The notes beneath the pieces were generated by a model. That model was not told where the DNA came from. It did not search any database and was given only the letters and a program-made list of their open reading frames with translations. The position numbers and the translations under genes are program-made. Positions 1 to 9,954 of a DNA stretch of 37,182 nucleotides are shown piece after piece. Each line of letters starts with the position of its first letter. The stretch's first letter is position 1. The stretch lies in NCBI GenBank assembly GCA_947453065.1, contig CANGFJ010000005.1:1-37182 (forward strand), written 5' to 3'. Source of the DNA: Pseudomonadota bacterium (GTDB lineage Bacteria; Pseudomonadota; Gammaproteobacteria; Steroidobacterales; Steroidobacteraceae).

Positions 1-2
1 AC

Positions 3-122
3 AAGAGTCAGATCGAGAATACGCAGTCGGCGATGGTGATCGAGAAGCTCGTCAACAAGCTCTTTGCCGCCTTTGCGGGCAAGAGTGGCGGCAGCGCCAA
101 AGAGGAGAGCCACAAGCCATGA
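3..122 (+). CDS. mlaD: MlaD C-terminal fragment (truncated by window edge)
   Basis: Open frame ...KSQIENTQSAMVIEKLVNKLFAAFAGKSGGSAKEESHKP* ends in an ATGA overlap with mlaC; identity rests mainly on operon position. Confidence 0.75.
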   Translation, partial: KSQIENTQSAMVIEKLVNKLFAAFAGKSGGSAKEESHKP

Positions 123-787
123 TCCGTCCCCGCTTTCAGTTGCCTGTCCTCGCGCTTGCCGCGCTGTGCGCCGGCCTTCTGTTGTCTCTGCCAGGCCGTG
201 CGGCATTGGGTGCCCCGGGCGCGCTGGTCGATACCAGCGGTCCTGCGCAGCTGATCAAGACCGCCTCCGATGTCATGCTCAAGGACATCGACGCCAACCG
301 GTCCCGCTATCGCCAGGACAAGGCCCAGCTGTACAAACTGGTGGATGACGTCCTGCTGCCGAATTTTGACGTCGACTTTGCTGCGCAGCAGGTGCTGGGC
401 AAGCACTGGCGCAACGCCGATGAACAGCAAAGGGCGCGGTTCATCAAAGCCTTCTATCGCTCGCTGCTGCAGACCTATGGCGATGCCATGGTGGATTTCA
501 CCGGCGATCGCATTCGCTTTCTGCCTTTTCAGGGCGACCCGGCTGCGGCGCGTGCCACCGTACGTACCGAGATCCGGCGCGACGGCGGCAGCATCGTCAA
601 GGTCAACTACAGCCTGCGCAAGACCGAGGCAGGCTGGAAAGCCTGGGACGTGGTCATCGAAGGCATCAGCTACGTGAAGAGCTTCCAGGAAGACTTCGGG
701 CCCGAAGTGGAGCAGAAGGGGCTGGATTCCCTGATTCAGCGGCTGGAGTCTTCGGGGTCTGCCGTGAAACCTGTCAAGCGCAGCTGA
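119..787 (+). CDS. mlaC: Phospholipid-binding protein MlaC
   Basis: Signal peptide followed by MlaC/Ttg2-type sequence (LLPNFDVDFAAQQVLGKHWRNADEQQRARFIKAFYRSLLQTYGDAM). Confidence 0.95.
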   Translation: MIRPRFQLPVLALAALCAGLLLSLPGRAALGAPGALVDTSGPAQLIKTASDVMLKDIDANRSRYRQDKAQLYKLVDDVLLPNFDVDFAAQQVLGKHWRNADEQQRARFIKAFYRSLLQTYGDAMVDFTGDRIRFLPFQGDPAAARATVRTEIRRDGGSIVKVNYSLRKTEAGWKAWDVVIEGISYVKSFQEDFGPEVEQKGLDSLIQRLESSGSAVKPVKRS

Positions 788-789
788 AC

Positions 790-1104
790 ATGGCAAAGCC
801 CTCTCAGGCCGAACTGGTGAGCATCGCCGACGGGGGGTTCATCCTCCGGGGTTCGCTGACCTTTGACACCGTGCCAGTGCTCTGGCGGGACTCCGCACGG
901 CTTCTGGCAGGCGGGAAGCACGGCGGGGCGACGGTCAACCTGGCGGGGGTTGCGCGGGCTGACAGTGCTGGCTTGGCGCTGCTGGTGGCCTGGCAGGCCC
1001 AGGCCGCGGTGGCGGGCCAGCGGCTCGCTTACGAGGCGATCCCGGAGCGATTGCTGGCGATTGCCCGCATCAGCGAAGTGGACGGCCTGCTGTCGCAGGC
1101 CTGA
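790..1104 (+). CDS. mlaB: STAS-domain protein MlaB
   Basis: Short STAS protein (VNLAGVARADSAGLALLVAW) directly after mlaC. Confidence 0.88.
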   Translation: MAKPSQAELVSIADGGFILRGSLTFDTVPVLWRDSARLLAGGKHGGATVNLAGVARADSAGLALLVAWQAQAAVAGQRLAYEAIPERLLAIARISEVDGLLSQA

Positions 1105-1110
1105 GCCGAT

Positions 1111-1857
1111 TCAGGGTTCCGATCTCGAATCGGCGCCGACAGGGTCGTATTCCTGCAGCGGATCTTCCGGCGGGTTGCCGTCATACACCTGGAATTCGCG
1201 GCGCTGCAGGTAGGCGTTGCGGACGAACGAATACGGATCGAAATATCGATTCAGTGCCGCGTCGGCCTCCAGCAGCGAGGCGCGCTTGCTTACCAGACCC
1301 GCGCCCGTAAGGCCCCAGGAAAGGCTCTGGCTGCTGAAATAGGTCTTCGGCTCGGTGTAGTGGTCTCCCACCTTGCCCACGGCGTCCCGGACCGACGAGG
1401 GACCCAGCAGCGGCAACATGAGATAGGGGCCCGAGGGCACGCCCCAAAAACCCAGTGTCTGGCCGAAATCCTCGTCATGGGCATCCAGCCCCAGCTTGGA
1501 GGCCGGGTCAAACAGTCCCCCGATACCCAGCGTCGTGTTGACCACGAGTCGGGCCGTGTCATGGGCAAGCTGGCCTGGTTTGGCCTGCAGGAGGTCGTTC
1601 ACCACGACGGTGGGATAGTTCAGGTTCGCCAGGAAGTTGGCCACTCCAGAGCGCACCGGCTGGGGCGTTACCTTCGTATAAGCGACGGCGACGGGGCGCG
1701 CGACGGCGCGATCCAGATTCTGGTTCAGACGGAAGACCGAGCGGTTAAAACGCTCGAAACGATCCCTCGGGTCCCGCTCGCCGGGAGCCAGCGTCGCGCA
1801 GCCGCCAAGCAGCAGGAGCGCACAGAGCGGCAGTAACGTGAAAAACCTGTAATCCAT
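1111..1857 (-). CDS. mlaA: MlaA/VacJ family outer-membrane lipoprotein
   Basis: Lipobox LLLLGGC; DPRDRFERFNRSVFRLNQNLD and GGLFDPASKLGLDAHDEDFGQTLGFWGVPSGPYLMLPLLGPS are VacJ hallmarks. Confidence 0.95.
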   Translation of the reverse strand: MDYRFFTLLPLCALLLLGGCATLAPGERDPRDRFERFNRSVFRLNQNLDRAVARPVAVAYTKVTPQPVRSGVANFLANLNYPTVVVNDLLQAKPGQLAHDTARLVVNTTLGIGGLFDPASKLGLDAHDEDFGQTLGFWGVPSGPYLMLPLLGPSSVRDAVGKVGDHYTEPKTYFSSQSLSWGLTGAGLVSKRASLLEADAALNRYFDPYSFVRNAYLQRREFQVYDGNPPEDPLQEYDPVGADSRSEP

Positions 1858-1942
1858 GCGCGTCTATACAACATCCAAACTGGAGTTATCAGTGTAGCAA
1901 ACCCGCTGGTTGTTGGTGGGGCGCAACGATTGCCCCCAGGGC

Positions 1943-3487
1943 CTAACGGCTGCTACCACCCTGTGCGCGTTGTTGACGCTGCTCGCGCAGGAAGCCGCGG
2001 ATCTCGTCGCGCCGCGCGAGGAAGCGCTTGCGCTGCACATCCGTCAGGCGCGGTTCTGTCAGCGCGAGGTCCAACTGCTGCGTGCCCAGCATGAGGTTGC
2101 CGCTCGCGATGTGGTACTCGGCCATGTAGTAGTACGCATCGCCGGTGTCGCCGGCCGAACTGGCGGCCAGGGCCGTCAGGCGGATCTGGTCTGGCGTTGG
2201 CGTGGTGTTGTTGAACAGGTCCAGCAGCAGCTGGTGGGCCTGTGCCGGTCGCTCGGCTTTCATCAGGGTTTCGGCATAGCGCACCGTCAGGGGCACGTTG
2301 CGCGGATACAGCGCTATCGCGCGGGCGAAGGTCGCCAGGGCCTTGTCCTGTTGCCCGGCCAGTTGCTGTGCCTGGCCCAGCGCGCTGTGCAGGAGGGTCA
2401 CGCCAGGGTTTGCTTCGACCAGTGGCTCCAGCGCCTGCACCGCGGCGGCCGCGTCGTCAGCCTTGATGGACGCCAGGGCTGCGCCGTAGCGCACAGCGAG
2501 GGTATCCACGCCGTTGGCCTTCAAGCGCGCGTAATACGGGCGGAGGTCGGTCTCCGGTTCCGCCGACAAGACACGCAGGCGCTCACGGATCAGGGTGTAG
2601 CTGGGCGGGTCCTGGCGGCTGGGCCGATGGGGCAGTTGCGAGGCCCTGGCGCGGGCCTCGGCAATGCGCAGGGTCGTGACAGGGTGGCTCTTGAGCATGT
2701 CGGGGATGGTGTACAGCTGCACGCCCTCGACCCGTCCCATCGCAGAGAAAAAGCTGGCCATGCCATTCGGGTCGAAGTTCGCGTCTGCGAGGAAATTGAT
2801 GCCGACGCGGTCGGCTTCGCTCTCTTCCATGCGCGTGAAATTGATCTGTTGCTGCATGGCCGTGCCCTGCGCTACGGCGATCAGGCCGGCGGCAGCATCA
2901 CCCCCGCCCGCCACGCCGATCAGGATGGCGCCCAGCATGGCAGCCATGGTCGAGAGGCTCTGGCGGCTCTGTGCCTGCACGGCCCGCGCGATATGTCGCT
3001 GCACGACGTGTCCGATCTCATGCGCCAGCACGCCCGCGAGTTCTGATTCGCTGCTGGTGAGCAGGACGAGGCCGATATTCGTGCCGATGTATCCACCGGG
3101 CACGGCGAAGGCGTTGACGCCCAGGTCGCGAACGACGAAGAAGGTGAATTTCTGGGTGCCGTCCTGGGCTTCGCTACCAATGCGGCCGCCCAGATCCTGG
3201 AGATACTCTGTGGCTTCCGGGTCCTCGAGCACCTGATTCTCATCCCGCAGGTTGCTCAGGATCATGCGGCCAATCTGGTATTCGTCAGCGCGGCTGATGA
3301 TCGCGTTGGCACCGCTGCCCATGTCCGGCAGGTTGCTATAGGCCGAGGATGACGAGGCGCTTGTGGCCGGACTGGGCGTGGACTGTGGCAGGGCTTGTCC
3401 CAGTGCCAGAGAACCCAGAGCGAATGTTGCGACCGCGAGGCCCGTGGTCAGGAAGAGCGGCTTGTAGCCGGTAATGCGTCGGTTCAT
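1943..3487 (-). CDS. bepA: M48 family periplasmic metalloprotease with TPR (BepA-like)
   Basis: HEIGHVVQRH zinc motif, signal peptide, C-terminal TPR region; start chosen at MNRRITGYK. Confidence 0.88.
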   Translation of the reverse strand: MNRRITGYKPLFLTTGLAVATFALGSLALGQALPQSTPSPATSASSSSAYSNLPDMGSGANAIISRADEYQIGRMILSNLRDENQVLEDPEATEYLQDLGGRIGSEAQDGTQKFTFFVVRDLGVNAFAVPGGYIGTNIGLVLLTSSESELAGVLAHEIGHVVQRHIARAVQAQSRQSLSTMAAMLGAILIGVAGGGDAAAGLIAVAQGTAMQQQINFTRMEESEADRVGINFLADANFDPNGMASFFSAMGRVEGVQLYTIPDMLKSHPVTTLRIAEARARASQLPHRPSRQDPPSYTLIRERLRVLSAEPETDLRPYYARLKANGVDTLAVRYGAALASIKADDAAAAVQALEPLVEANPGVTLLHSALGQAQQLAGQQDKALATFARAIALYPRNVPLTVRYAETLMKAERPAQAHQLLLDLFNNTTPTPDQIRLTALAASSAGDTGDAYYYMAEYHIASGNLMLGTQQLDLALTEPRLTDVQRKRFLARRDEIRGFLREQRQQRAQGGSSR

Positions 3488-3530
3488 TGCCTTGTTCAGA
3501 CCGTGGTGCGGGGCAAGGGTTCGATGCCAG

Positions 3531-4964
3531 TCACAGGATTTCCGATGCACGGTCCGCCAGGCGGGAGCGTTCGCCGCGCAACAGCGTGATATGGCCCGAA
3601 TGCGCCCAGCCGCGGAACCGGTTCACCAGGTAAGTGAGGCCAGAGGTGGTTTCCGTGAGGTAGGGCGTGTCGATCTGGGCGATGTTGCCCAGGCAGACCA
3701 GTTTTGTGCCCGGGCCGGCGCGCGTCACCAGGGCCTTCATCTGCTTGGGCGTGAGGTTCTGGGCCTCGTCGATCAGCACGTAGCGGTTGACGAAGGTGCG
3801 CCCGCGCATGAAGTTGAGCGAGCGGATCTTGATGCGGCTGCGCAGCAGGTCGCTGGTGACGGTGCGACCCCAGTTGCCGCCTTCAGCGCCCTGCGTGAGC
3901 ACCTCGAGGTTGTCCATCAGGGCACCCATCCAGGGCTCCATCTTTTCTTCTTCGGTGCCTGGCAGGAAGCCGATGTCCTCGCCCAGCGGGATCGTCACGC
4001 GCGTCATGATGATTTCGCTGAACTGCTTGGTCTCCAGTGTTTGCTGCAGGCCGGCGGCCAAAGCCAGTAGCGTTTTGCCAGTGCCGGCGGGGCCAAGGAT
4101 CGTCACCAGGTCGATGTCCGGATCCAGCAGCAGGTTCAAGGCGAAGTTCTGCTCGCGATTTCGGGCCGTGATGCCCCAGACCCCGTGGCGTTCGGTGCGG
4201 TAATCGCGCACCACTTCCAGGCGCGCAGTCTGCCCATCGGTGTCCCGGACAATGGCTTCCAGCCCGTGGGGCGTCTCGTCATGCACGAAATGGTTGCGCT
4301 GCCAGCTGCCGACCAGCGGACCGCTCAGCTCGTAACAGGTGCGACCGGCTTCCTTCCAGGCCCGCAGGTCCTTGCCGTGCGTTTCCCAGAAATCCGCAGG
4401 CACGACGTGCCGACCTGCGTCCAGCAGGTCCACATCCTCGATGGTCCGGTCGCTGTAATAGTCTTCGGCGTGTACGCCGATGATCGCGGCCTTCACGCGC
4501 AGGTTGATGTCCTTGGACACCAGCGTGACGCGCGCGTCAGGGAGTTCGGCTTGCAGCGCCAGCGTCTGCGCCAGGATCGAGTTGTCCGGCTCGTGGCCGG
4601 GCAGGCCCTCTGGCAGACGGCTGCTGTGCGTGCGGGTCTGGAAGAACAGCCTGCCGGAGACCGCCTCCGGCCCGGTGCCCAGCAGCGCGGACTGGATCTG
4701 GATGCCCCGGTCGATGTCGGCTTTGGTGGCCCCGCGCGTGAGTTCGTCGAGGAAGCGGGAGACCTGGCGCACGTTGCGGGCCGGCTCTGAGAGGCCCTTC
4801 TTGTGGTGGTCGAGTTCTTCGAGCACCACCATGGGCAGGTAGATGTCGTGTTCCTCGAAGCGGAAGATCGCCGCCGGATCGTGCATCAGCACGTTGGTGT
4901 CGAGGACGTAGACCCGCCGGATGTCAGCCAAGCGATCGTGCTGCTTCAAGGACTTCTTCTGCAT
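3531..4964 (-). CDS. PIN domain / PhoH family ATPase
   Basis: N-terminal PIN (VYVLDTNVLMHDP), Walker A GPAGTGKTLLALA, PhoH core (VLIDEAQNLTPKQMK). Confidence 0.93.
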   Translation of the reverse strand: MQKKSLKQHDRLADIRRVYVLDTNVLMHDPAAIFRFEEHDIYLPMVVLEELDHHKKGLSEPARNVRQVSRFLDELTRGATKADIDRGIQIQSALLGTGPEAVSGRLFFQTRTHSSRLPEGLPGHEPDNSILAQTLALQAELPDARVTLVSKDINLRVKAAIIGVHAEDYYSDRTIEDVDLLDAGRHVVPADFWETHGKDLRAWKEAGRTCYELSGPLVGSWQRNHFVHDETPHGLEAIVRDTDGQTARLEVVRDYRTERHGVWGITARNREQNFALNLLLDPDIDLVTILGPAGTGKTLLALAAGLQQTLETKQFSEIIMTRVTIPLGEDIGFLPGTEEEKMEPWMGALMDNLEVLTQGAEGGNWGRTVTSDLLRSRIKIRSLNFMRGRTFVNRYVLIDEAQNLTPKQMKALVTRAGPGTKLVCLGNIAQIDTPYLTETTSGLTYLVNRFRGWAHSGHITLLRGERSRLADRASEIL

Positions 4965-5394
4965 GGCCCGCCACCTTGACCTTGCGCCATTCACGGCGCA
5001 GTGCGCCCTGTGCATCGATGAGGAAGGTGCTGCGTTCGACGCCCATCACCTTCTTGCCATAGAGGTTCTTTTCGCGGATGACGTCGAAGAGGCGGCAGGC
5101 CTTCTCTTCGGCATCGCTCAGCAGGTGGAACGGCAGCTCCAGTCGTGTGCGGAATTTTTCATGCGAGGCCAGGCTGTCGCGGGAGATGCCCAGTACCTGC
5201 ACGCCGGCGCGGCGAAACTGCGCATGCAGGTCGCGAAAGGCTTCGCTTTCCGTGGTGCAGCCCGGGGTCGCGTCCTTGGGATAAAAATAAAGCACCAGCG
5301 CCTCGCCCCGGGCATCGTCCAGGTGAAAGTCGGTGCCGGCGGTCGAGGGCAGCGAGAACGCGGGGACGGGAGCATCGACGGCGAGCGTTGGCAT
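4924..5394 (-). CDS. bcp: Thioredoxin-dependent peroxiredoxin (Bcp/PrxQ)
   Basis: VLYFYPKDATPGCTTESEAFRD active-site motif; 3' end overlaps the phoH-family start by about 41 nt. Confidence 0.95.
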   Translation of the reverse strand: MPTLAVDAPVPAFSLPSTAGTDFHLDDARGEALVLYFYPKDATPGCTTESEAFRDLHAQFRRAGVQVLGISRDSLASHEKFRTRLELPFHLLSDAEEKACRLFDVIREKNLYGKKVMGVERSTFLIDAQGALRREWRKVKVAGHAEEVLEAARSLG

Positions 5395-5405
5395 GGCGGG
5401 AGCCT

Positions 5406-5945
5406 TCAGTTCTTGACGGGTTCGAGGATCGCGTCGAGGTTCAGAGAATCGCAGTAGTCCATGAAGTCCTCGCGCAGCTGCGAAATATGGATGCGGTTCG
5501 GCACGTTGATCATCATCTGGACGGAGAACATGGCGGCGCCGGTCTGCGCGGCGGTGTAGCTGCGCGTGGCCACTTCGCCCACGTCGATGGTCCGGCTGGC
5601 AAAGAAACCGGCCAGCCCGCTGATGATGCCCGGCTGGTCAACGCACACCACGTCGATGGAGTAGGGGATGTGGTCCTCGCGCCGGGCCTTGCCGTCGGTG
5701 CGGCGCACATGCACGACCAGTCCGGCAGTCTCGCCCAGGCGGGCCAGTTCGGTCTCCAGCTTGGCCAGGGCATGCCAGTTGCCCCCGATCAGCATCTGCA
5801 GGCCGAATTCGCTACCCAACGCGAGCATGCGGCTCTCGCTGATGCTGCCCCCGCAGTCGGTGACGGTACGGGTGAATTCGTGGACCAGGCCGATGCGGTC
5901 ACTGCCAATGGCGGAAACAGCCAGAAATTGCTTCATGCGGACCAA
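5406..5945 (-). CDS. gcvR: Glycine cleavage system transcriptional repressor, ACT-domain protein
   Basis: Tandem ACT-like sequence (DRIGLVHEFTRTVTDCGGSISESRMLALGSEFGLQMLIGGNW); divergent from dapA and next to bcp, a common arrangement. Confidence 0.85.
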   Translation of the reverse strand: MVRMKQFLAVSAIGSDRIGLVHEFTRTVTDCGGSISESRMLALGSEFGLQMLIGGNWHALAKLETELARLGETAGLVVHVRRTDGKARREDHIPYSIDVVCVDQPGIISGLAGFFASRTIDVGEVATRSYTAAQTGAAMFSVQMMINVPNRIHISQLREDFMDYCDSLNLDAILEPVKN

Positions 5946-6048
5946 ACTGAAAATGGTTGACCCAGTCTACCGGCGCTTGCCTCGGATATCACGCGGCCCT
6001 TAACATGCCGCGCCATTTGCCCAGCCTTTCCAACCTCGAGGTTTTTGC

Positions 6049-6951
6049 ATGAGTTCCGCCGGATTTTCGGGCACCCACGTGGCGATCGTCACTCCGATGC
6101 GTCCCGGCGGGGAGATCGACTGGCAGGCTTGGTCCGTTCTGGTGGATTTCCACCTGCAGAACGGCACCGACGGCCTGGTTGTGGGGGGCACCACGGGAGA
6201 GTCCCCAACCCTGACCGACGCCGAGCTCCGGGAGCTTGTGCAGCGGGCGCAGCAGCAGGCGGCCGGTCGCCTGAAGATCGTGGCAGGAGCTGGAACCAAC
6301 AGCACGGCGGCCACCGTCGCCAAGGTGCGCGAATTCTCGGCGCTGGGCGTTGATGGCGTGCTGCTGGTCACCCCGGCTTACAACCGCCCGACCCAGGAAG
6401 GGTTGTTCCTGCATTACGAGGCCGCCGCCGCTGCCAGCACCGTGCCGGTGATCCTCTACAACGTGCCGGGCCGCACTGCGGTAGACCTGTTGCCCGAGAC
6501 TGTGGCCCGCCTGGCCGTGCTGCCCCGCATCGTGGCCATTAAGGAGGCCGTGGCCTCCATGGATCGCATAAGGCAGCTACGCGCCCTGTGTCCGGACACG
6601 TTCCAGATCCTGTCCGGCGACGACGCTACCGTGCGTGAGGCGATGTCGCAGGGTGCCTGCGGCGTGATTTCGGTGACCGGCAACGTGGCGCCGGCCCTGA
6701 TGAGCGCCATGATCAGCGCGGCGGGCCGTGGCGATCTGGAAACCGCCGCGCGGCTGGATGCGAAGCTGGCGGCACTGCACGACAAGTTGTTTGTCGAGGC
6801 AAACCCGATCCCCGTCAAATGGGCCCTGGCCCGCATGGGCCTGATTGATGACGCGCTGAGGCTGCCGCTCACCGTGCTCTCGGCGCGTTATCATGGCGAG
6901 GTCGCGGCTGCGCTGCGGCAGGCCGACATCACACTGGCCACGGCGGCCTGA
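6049..6951 (+). CDS. dapA: 4-hydroxy-tetrahydrodipicolinate synthase
   Basis: GGTTGESPTL, YNVPGRTAVDL, AIKEAV and LSGDDA motifs. Confidence 0.97.
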   Translation: MSSAGFSGTHVAIVTPMRPGGEIDWQAWSVLVDFHLQNGTDGLVVGGTTGESPTLTDAELRELVQRAQQQAAGRLKIVAGAGTNSTAATVAKVREFSALGVDGVLLVTPAYNRPTQEGLFLHYEAAAAASTVPVILYNVPGRTAVDLLPETVARLAVLPRIVAIKEAVASMDRIRQLRALCPDTFQILSGDDATVREAMSQGACGVISVTGNVAPALMSAMISAAGRGDLETAARLDAKLAALHDKLFVEANPIPVKWALARMGLIDDALRLPLTVLSARYHGEVAAALRQADITLATAA

Positions 6952-6962
6952 GAAAGCGAACC

Positions 6963-7382
6963 ATGCGACTGCACCTGACGGTTGACCCTGCCCCGATGTT
7001 CCAGGGTGCTCCTGCACGCTGGGCCGGCTTTGCCCTGGCAGCGCTGGCGGTGCTGGCCCTGCCGGGTTGCAAGCGCCTGGCCAAGAACGATTGCAACAAG
7101 CCGCAGGGCTACGAGCAGTCGCAGAGCGTGGCGCCGCTGCGTACGCCAGTGGGGCTCGATGCGCTCAACACCCGCGCAGCCCTCAAGATTCCCGATCTGC
7201 GTGAGCCGGAGGCGCCGCCCCGCAAGCTGACGGACGCGTGCCTGGATGCGCCGCCGAAATATTCCAACGCGACGTTGCTGCCGCCCCCGAGGGACAAGAA
7301 GGCCGAGAAGGCCAAGAAGAAGCTGGAAAAGGCCAAGAAGGGCGAGGCAGTCGTGCCGCCTGTCGCCAATCCCGGCACGTAA
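6963..7382 (+). CDS. Small lipoprotein, possibly a reduced BamC-like protein
   Basis: Lipobox ALPGC; YEQSQSVAPLRTPVGLDALNTRAALKIP resembles the unstructured N-terminus of BamC; position after dapA matches bamC/nlpB in enterics; Lys-rich tail. Confidence 0.65.
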   Translation: MRLHLTVDPAPMFQGAPARWAGFALAALAVLALPGCKRLAKNDCNKPQGYEQSQSVAPLRTPVGLDALNTRAALKIPDLREPEAPPRKLTDACLDAPPKYSNATLLPPPRDKKAEKAKKKLEKAKKGEAVVPPVANPGT

Positions 7383-7460
7383 TGATTTTTTGAATGCACG
7401 GGATGGTTAGCAGAGGGTTCGCCTCTGCTACAATTCCGGGGCTGAGTTGGTTTGAGTGTT

Positions 7461-7552
7461 GGAGAGGTGGCCGAGTGGTCGAAGGCGCTGGACTGGAATT
7501 CCAGTTATGCCCGCAAGGGTATACGTGGGTTCGAATCCCACCCTCTCCGCCA
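7461..7552 (+). tRNA. tRNA-Ser (anticodon GGA)
   Basis: Acceptor GGAGAGG/CCTCTCC-G-CCA; anticodon arm CTGGA-CTGGAAT-TCCAG; long variable arm; TGGGTTCGAATCCCA T-arm. Confidence 0.97.
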
Positions 7553-7561
7553 AAGTTCTGT

Positions 7562-7673
<112 letters not shown>

Positions 7674-7708
7674 TCCACTGGCTACCTGCCACGGCGACCC
7701 CATAGCCC

Positions 7709-9355
7709 ATGACCTACACCGCTCTGGCCCGCAAGTGGCGCCCCAAATCCTTCGCTGAAATGTCGGGCCAGGAGCATGTGCTCAAGGCCCTGGGCAACGC
7801 GCTGGACTCCGGTCGCGTTCACCATGCCTTCCTGTTTACTGGCACCCGCGGCGTGGGCAAGACCACCGTCGCGCGCATCTTTGCCAAGTGCCTCAATTGC
7901 GAGCAGGGCGTCACGGCCCAGCCCTGCGGGGAATGCGCCAGTTGTCGGGAGATCGATACCGGCCGGTTCCTGGACCTCATCGAGGTGGACGCTGCATCGC
8001 GCACCAAGGTCGATGACACGCGCGAACTGCTGGAAAACGTGCAGTACGCGCCCACGCGTGGCCGCTACAAGGTCTACCTGATCGACGAAGTGCACATGCT
8101 CTCCACGCACTCGTTCAATGCCTTGCTCAAGACGCTGGAAGAGCCCCCGCCGCACGTCAAGTTCCTGCTGGCGACCACTGATCCACAGAAGCTGCCAGTG
8201 ACTGTGCTGTCGCGCTGCCTGCAGTTCAACCTCAAGCGCCTGACCACCGGGCTGATCACGGCCCGTCTGGCGCACATTCTGGAGGCCGAAGGTATCGATT
8301 CGGAGGCAGGCGCCCTGCGCCTGCTGGCCACGGCGGCCGATGGCAGCCTGCGCGATGCGCTTTCCTTGCTCGACCAGTTGCTGGCCTATGGCAATGGCCA
8401 TGCGCGTGAGGAAGAGGCCGTGGCCATGCTGGGCACCGTCAACCGCGCGCATGTGGTGGAGATTGCCGAACTGCTGGCCGCGCAGGACGCGGCCGGGCTG
8501 GTGCGCCACGCCCAGCAGCTGGAGCAATGGGCGCCTGATTACGCGCAACTCCTGGATGAACTCAACAGTCTGATGGCACGAGTCGCCGTGCTGCAGGTCG
8601 TACCTGACGCAGCAGCCGACGAGGACGGTTACGCCCCCGAGCTGCTGGATCGCCTCAAAGGTCAGATGGCTGCCGAGGACCTGCAGCTCTACTACCAGAT
8701 CGGCTTGCTGGGCCGCCGGGACCTGCATCTGGTGTCCGACCCCCGGGTGGGTTTCGTCATGACCTTGATTCGGATGCTGGCCTTCCGTCCACAGGGGCTG
8801 GGTCATGGCCCGGCACCCACTGCGATGGCGGCACCCGCGTCGCAGGCCGGATCTGCTGCCCCGACGCCGCGCGCGTCCGCGCCGCCGCAGGCGAACCCTG
8901 CAGCCGTCGCAGCAGCGTTGCCCGCCGCGGTGCCAGCGGCGTCGCTGGCCACGTTGACGCCCGAGAACTGGGGGTCACTGGCGCAGCGTCTGGAACTCTC
9001 GGGTCTGGCGCGCCAGTTGGCCTCCAATTGCGCCTATACCGGGCGGCAGGACGCTTTGCTGCGCTTTGCGCTGGATCCGCGCCATCAGGCCATCCGGTCA
9101 AAATCCCAGGAAGACAAGCTCGCGCAGGCCCTGTCGCGCTATTTCGGCGAGACAGTGCGCATCGAGATCGAGGTCTCCACGCCGCCGGCAGATACGCCTG
9201 CTGTGGCCCAGGCCCGCCGGGCCGATGAGCAGTTGGGCGCGGCCCGTGCCGGGTTGGATCGGGATCCTACGGTGCTGGCGCTGAAGGAGCGCTTTGGCGC
9301 GACCTTGCATCCGGAGTCCGTGCGGGTGACGGGCCCCGGTGCCGACGAGGGCTGA
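7709..9355 (+). CDS. dnaX: DNA polymerase III subunit gamma/tau
   Basis: [28 protein letters not shown], Walker [10 protein letters not shown], Cys zinc site, tau-like C-terminal domain. Confidence 0.97.
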   Translation: MTYTALARKWRPKSFAEMSGQEHVLKALGNALDSGRVHHAFLFTGTRGVGKTTVARIFAKCLNCEQGVTAQPCGECASCREIDTGRFLDLIEVDAASRTKVDDTRELLENVQYAPTRGRYKVYLIDEVHMLSTHSFNALLKTLEEPPPHVKFLLATTDPQKLPVTVLSRCLQFNLKRLTTGLITARLAHILEAEGIDSEAGALRLLATAADGSLRDALSLLDQLLAYGNGHAREEEAVAMLGTVNRAHVVEIAELLAAQDAAGLVRHAQQLEQWAPDYAQLLDELNSLMARVAVLQVVPDAAADEDGYAPELLDRLKGQMAAEDLQLYYQIGLLGRRDLHLVSDPRVGFVMTLIRMLAFRPQGLGHGPAPTAMAAPASQAGSAAPTPRASAPPQANPAAVAAALPAAVPAASLATLTPENWGSLAQRLELSGLARQLASNCAYTGRQDALLRFALDPRHQAIRSKSQEDKLAQALSRYFGETVRIEIEVSTPPADTPAVAQARRADEQLGAARAGLDRDPTVLALKERFGATLHPESVRVTGPGADEG

Positions 9356-9954
9356 TGAAGCACTCTCCTGCATTGGCCCGCCTCATCGACGCCCTGCATG
9401 CGTTGCCCGGTGTGGGCCCCAAGACGGCCCAGCGCATGGCGTTCAGGCTCCTGCAGGAAGGACGGGAGGGGGCACGGGAGCTGTCGAATGCGCTGACCAC
9501 GGCATTGGGCGCTGTGGGCCGCTGCCGCCGTTGTCGCATGCTCACGGAAGGCGAGCTGTGCCTGATTTGCCTGGCGCCACAGCGGGACGACGGGCTGCTC
9601 TGCGTGGTCGAATCGCCCGCTGATGTCGTGGCGGTGGAAACCTCGGCCAGCTTCCGCGGGCGCTATTTCGTGCTGATGGGGCACCTGTCCCCCCTGGACG
9701 GCATAGGCCCCGAGCAACTGGGTCTGGTGGATCTGGAGCGGCTGCTCGATGCCGGCACTGTCCGCGAGCTCATCCTCGCCACCAATCCCACCGTAGAGGG
9801 GGAGGCCACGGCGCATTGTCTGTCGGGCCTGGCCCAGAAGCGCGGCATTCGCGCCACGCGGATCGCCCACGGCGTGCCCATGGGGGGCGAGCTGGAATAT
9901 GTCGATGGCGGCACGCTCGCGCATGCCTTCCAGGGGCGCCAGACCGTCAGTTAG
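9355..9954 (+). CDS. recR: Recombination mediator protein RecR
   Basis: Helix-hairpin-helix [14 protein letters not shown], zinc finger [16 protein letters not shown], Toprim domain; TGATG overlap with dnaX. Confidence 0.97.
   Translation: MKHSPALARLIDALHALPGVGPKTAQRMAFRLLQEGREGARELSNALTTALGAVGRCRRCRMLTEGELCLICLAPQRDDGLLCVVESPADVVAVETSASFRGRYFVLMGHLSPLDGIGPEQLGLVDLERLLDAGTVRELILATNPTVEGEATAHCLSGLAQKRGIRATRIAHGVPMGGELEYVDGGTLAHAFQGRQTVS

Noticed and set aside
1910-3046. 378-aa plus-strand ORF opposite bepA
   Set aside because: Antisense shadow ORF without recognisable domains.
7461-7552. tRNA-Ser as an integration site for a mobile element
   Set aside because: No integrase and no duplicated tRNA 3' end in the window; the downstream region is core ffs-dnaX.
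7682-8806. 374-aa minus-strand ORF opposite dnaX
   Set aside because: Antisense shadow of the conserved dnaX AAA+ region.
8750-9130. Possible dnaX programmed frameshift giving a separate gamma subunit
   Set aside because: No A-AAA-AAG-like slippery heptamer seen; the only short A-run (GTCAAAATCC) does not fit.
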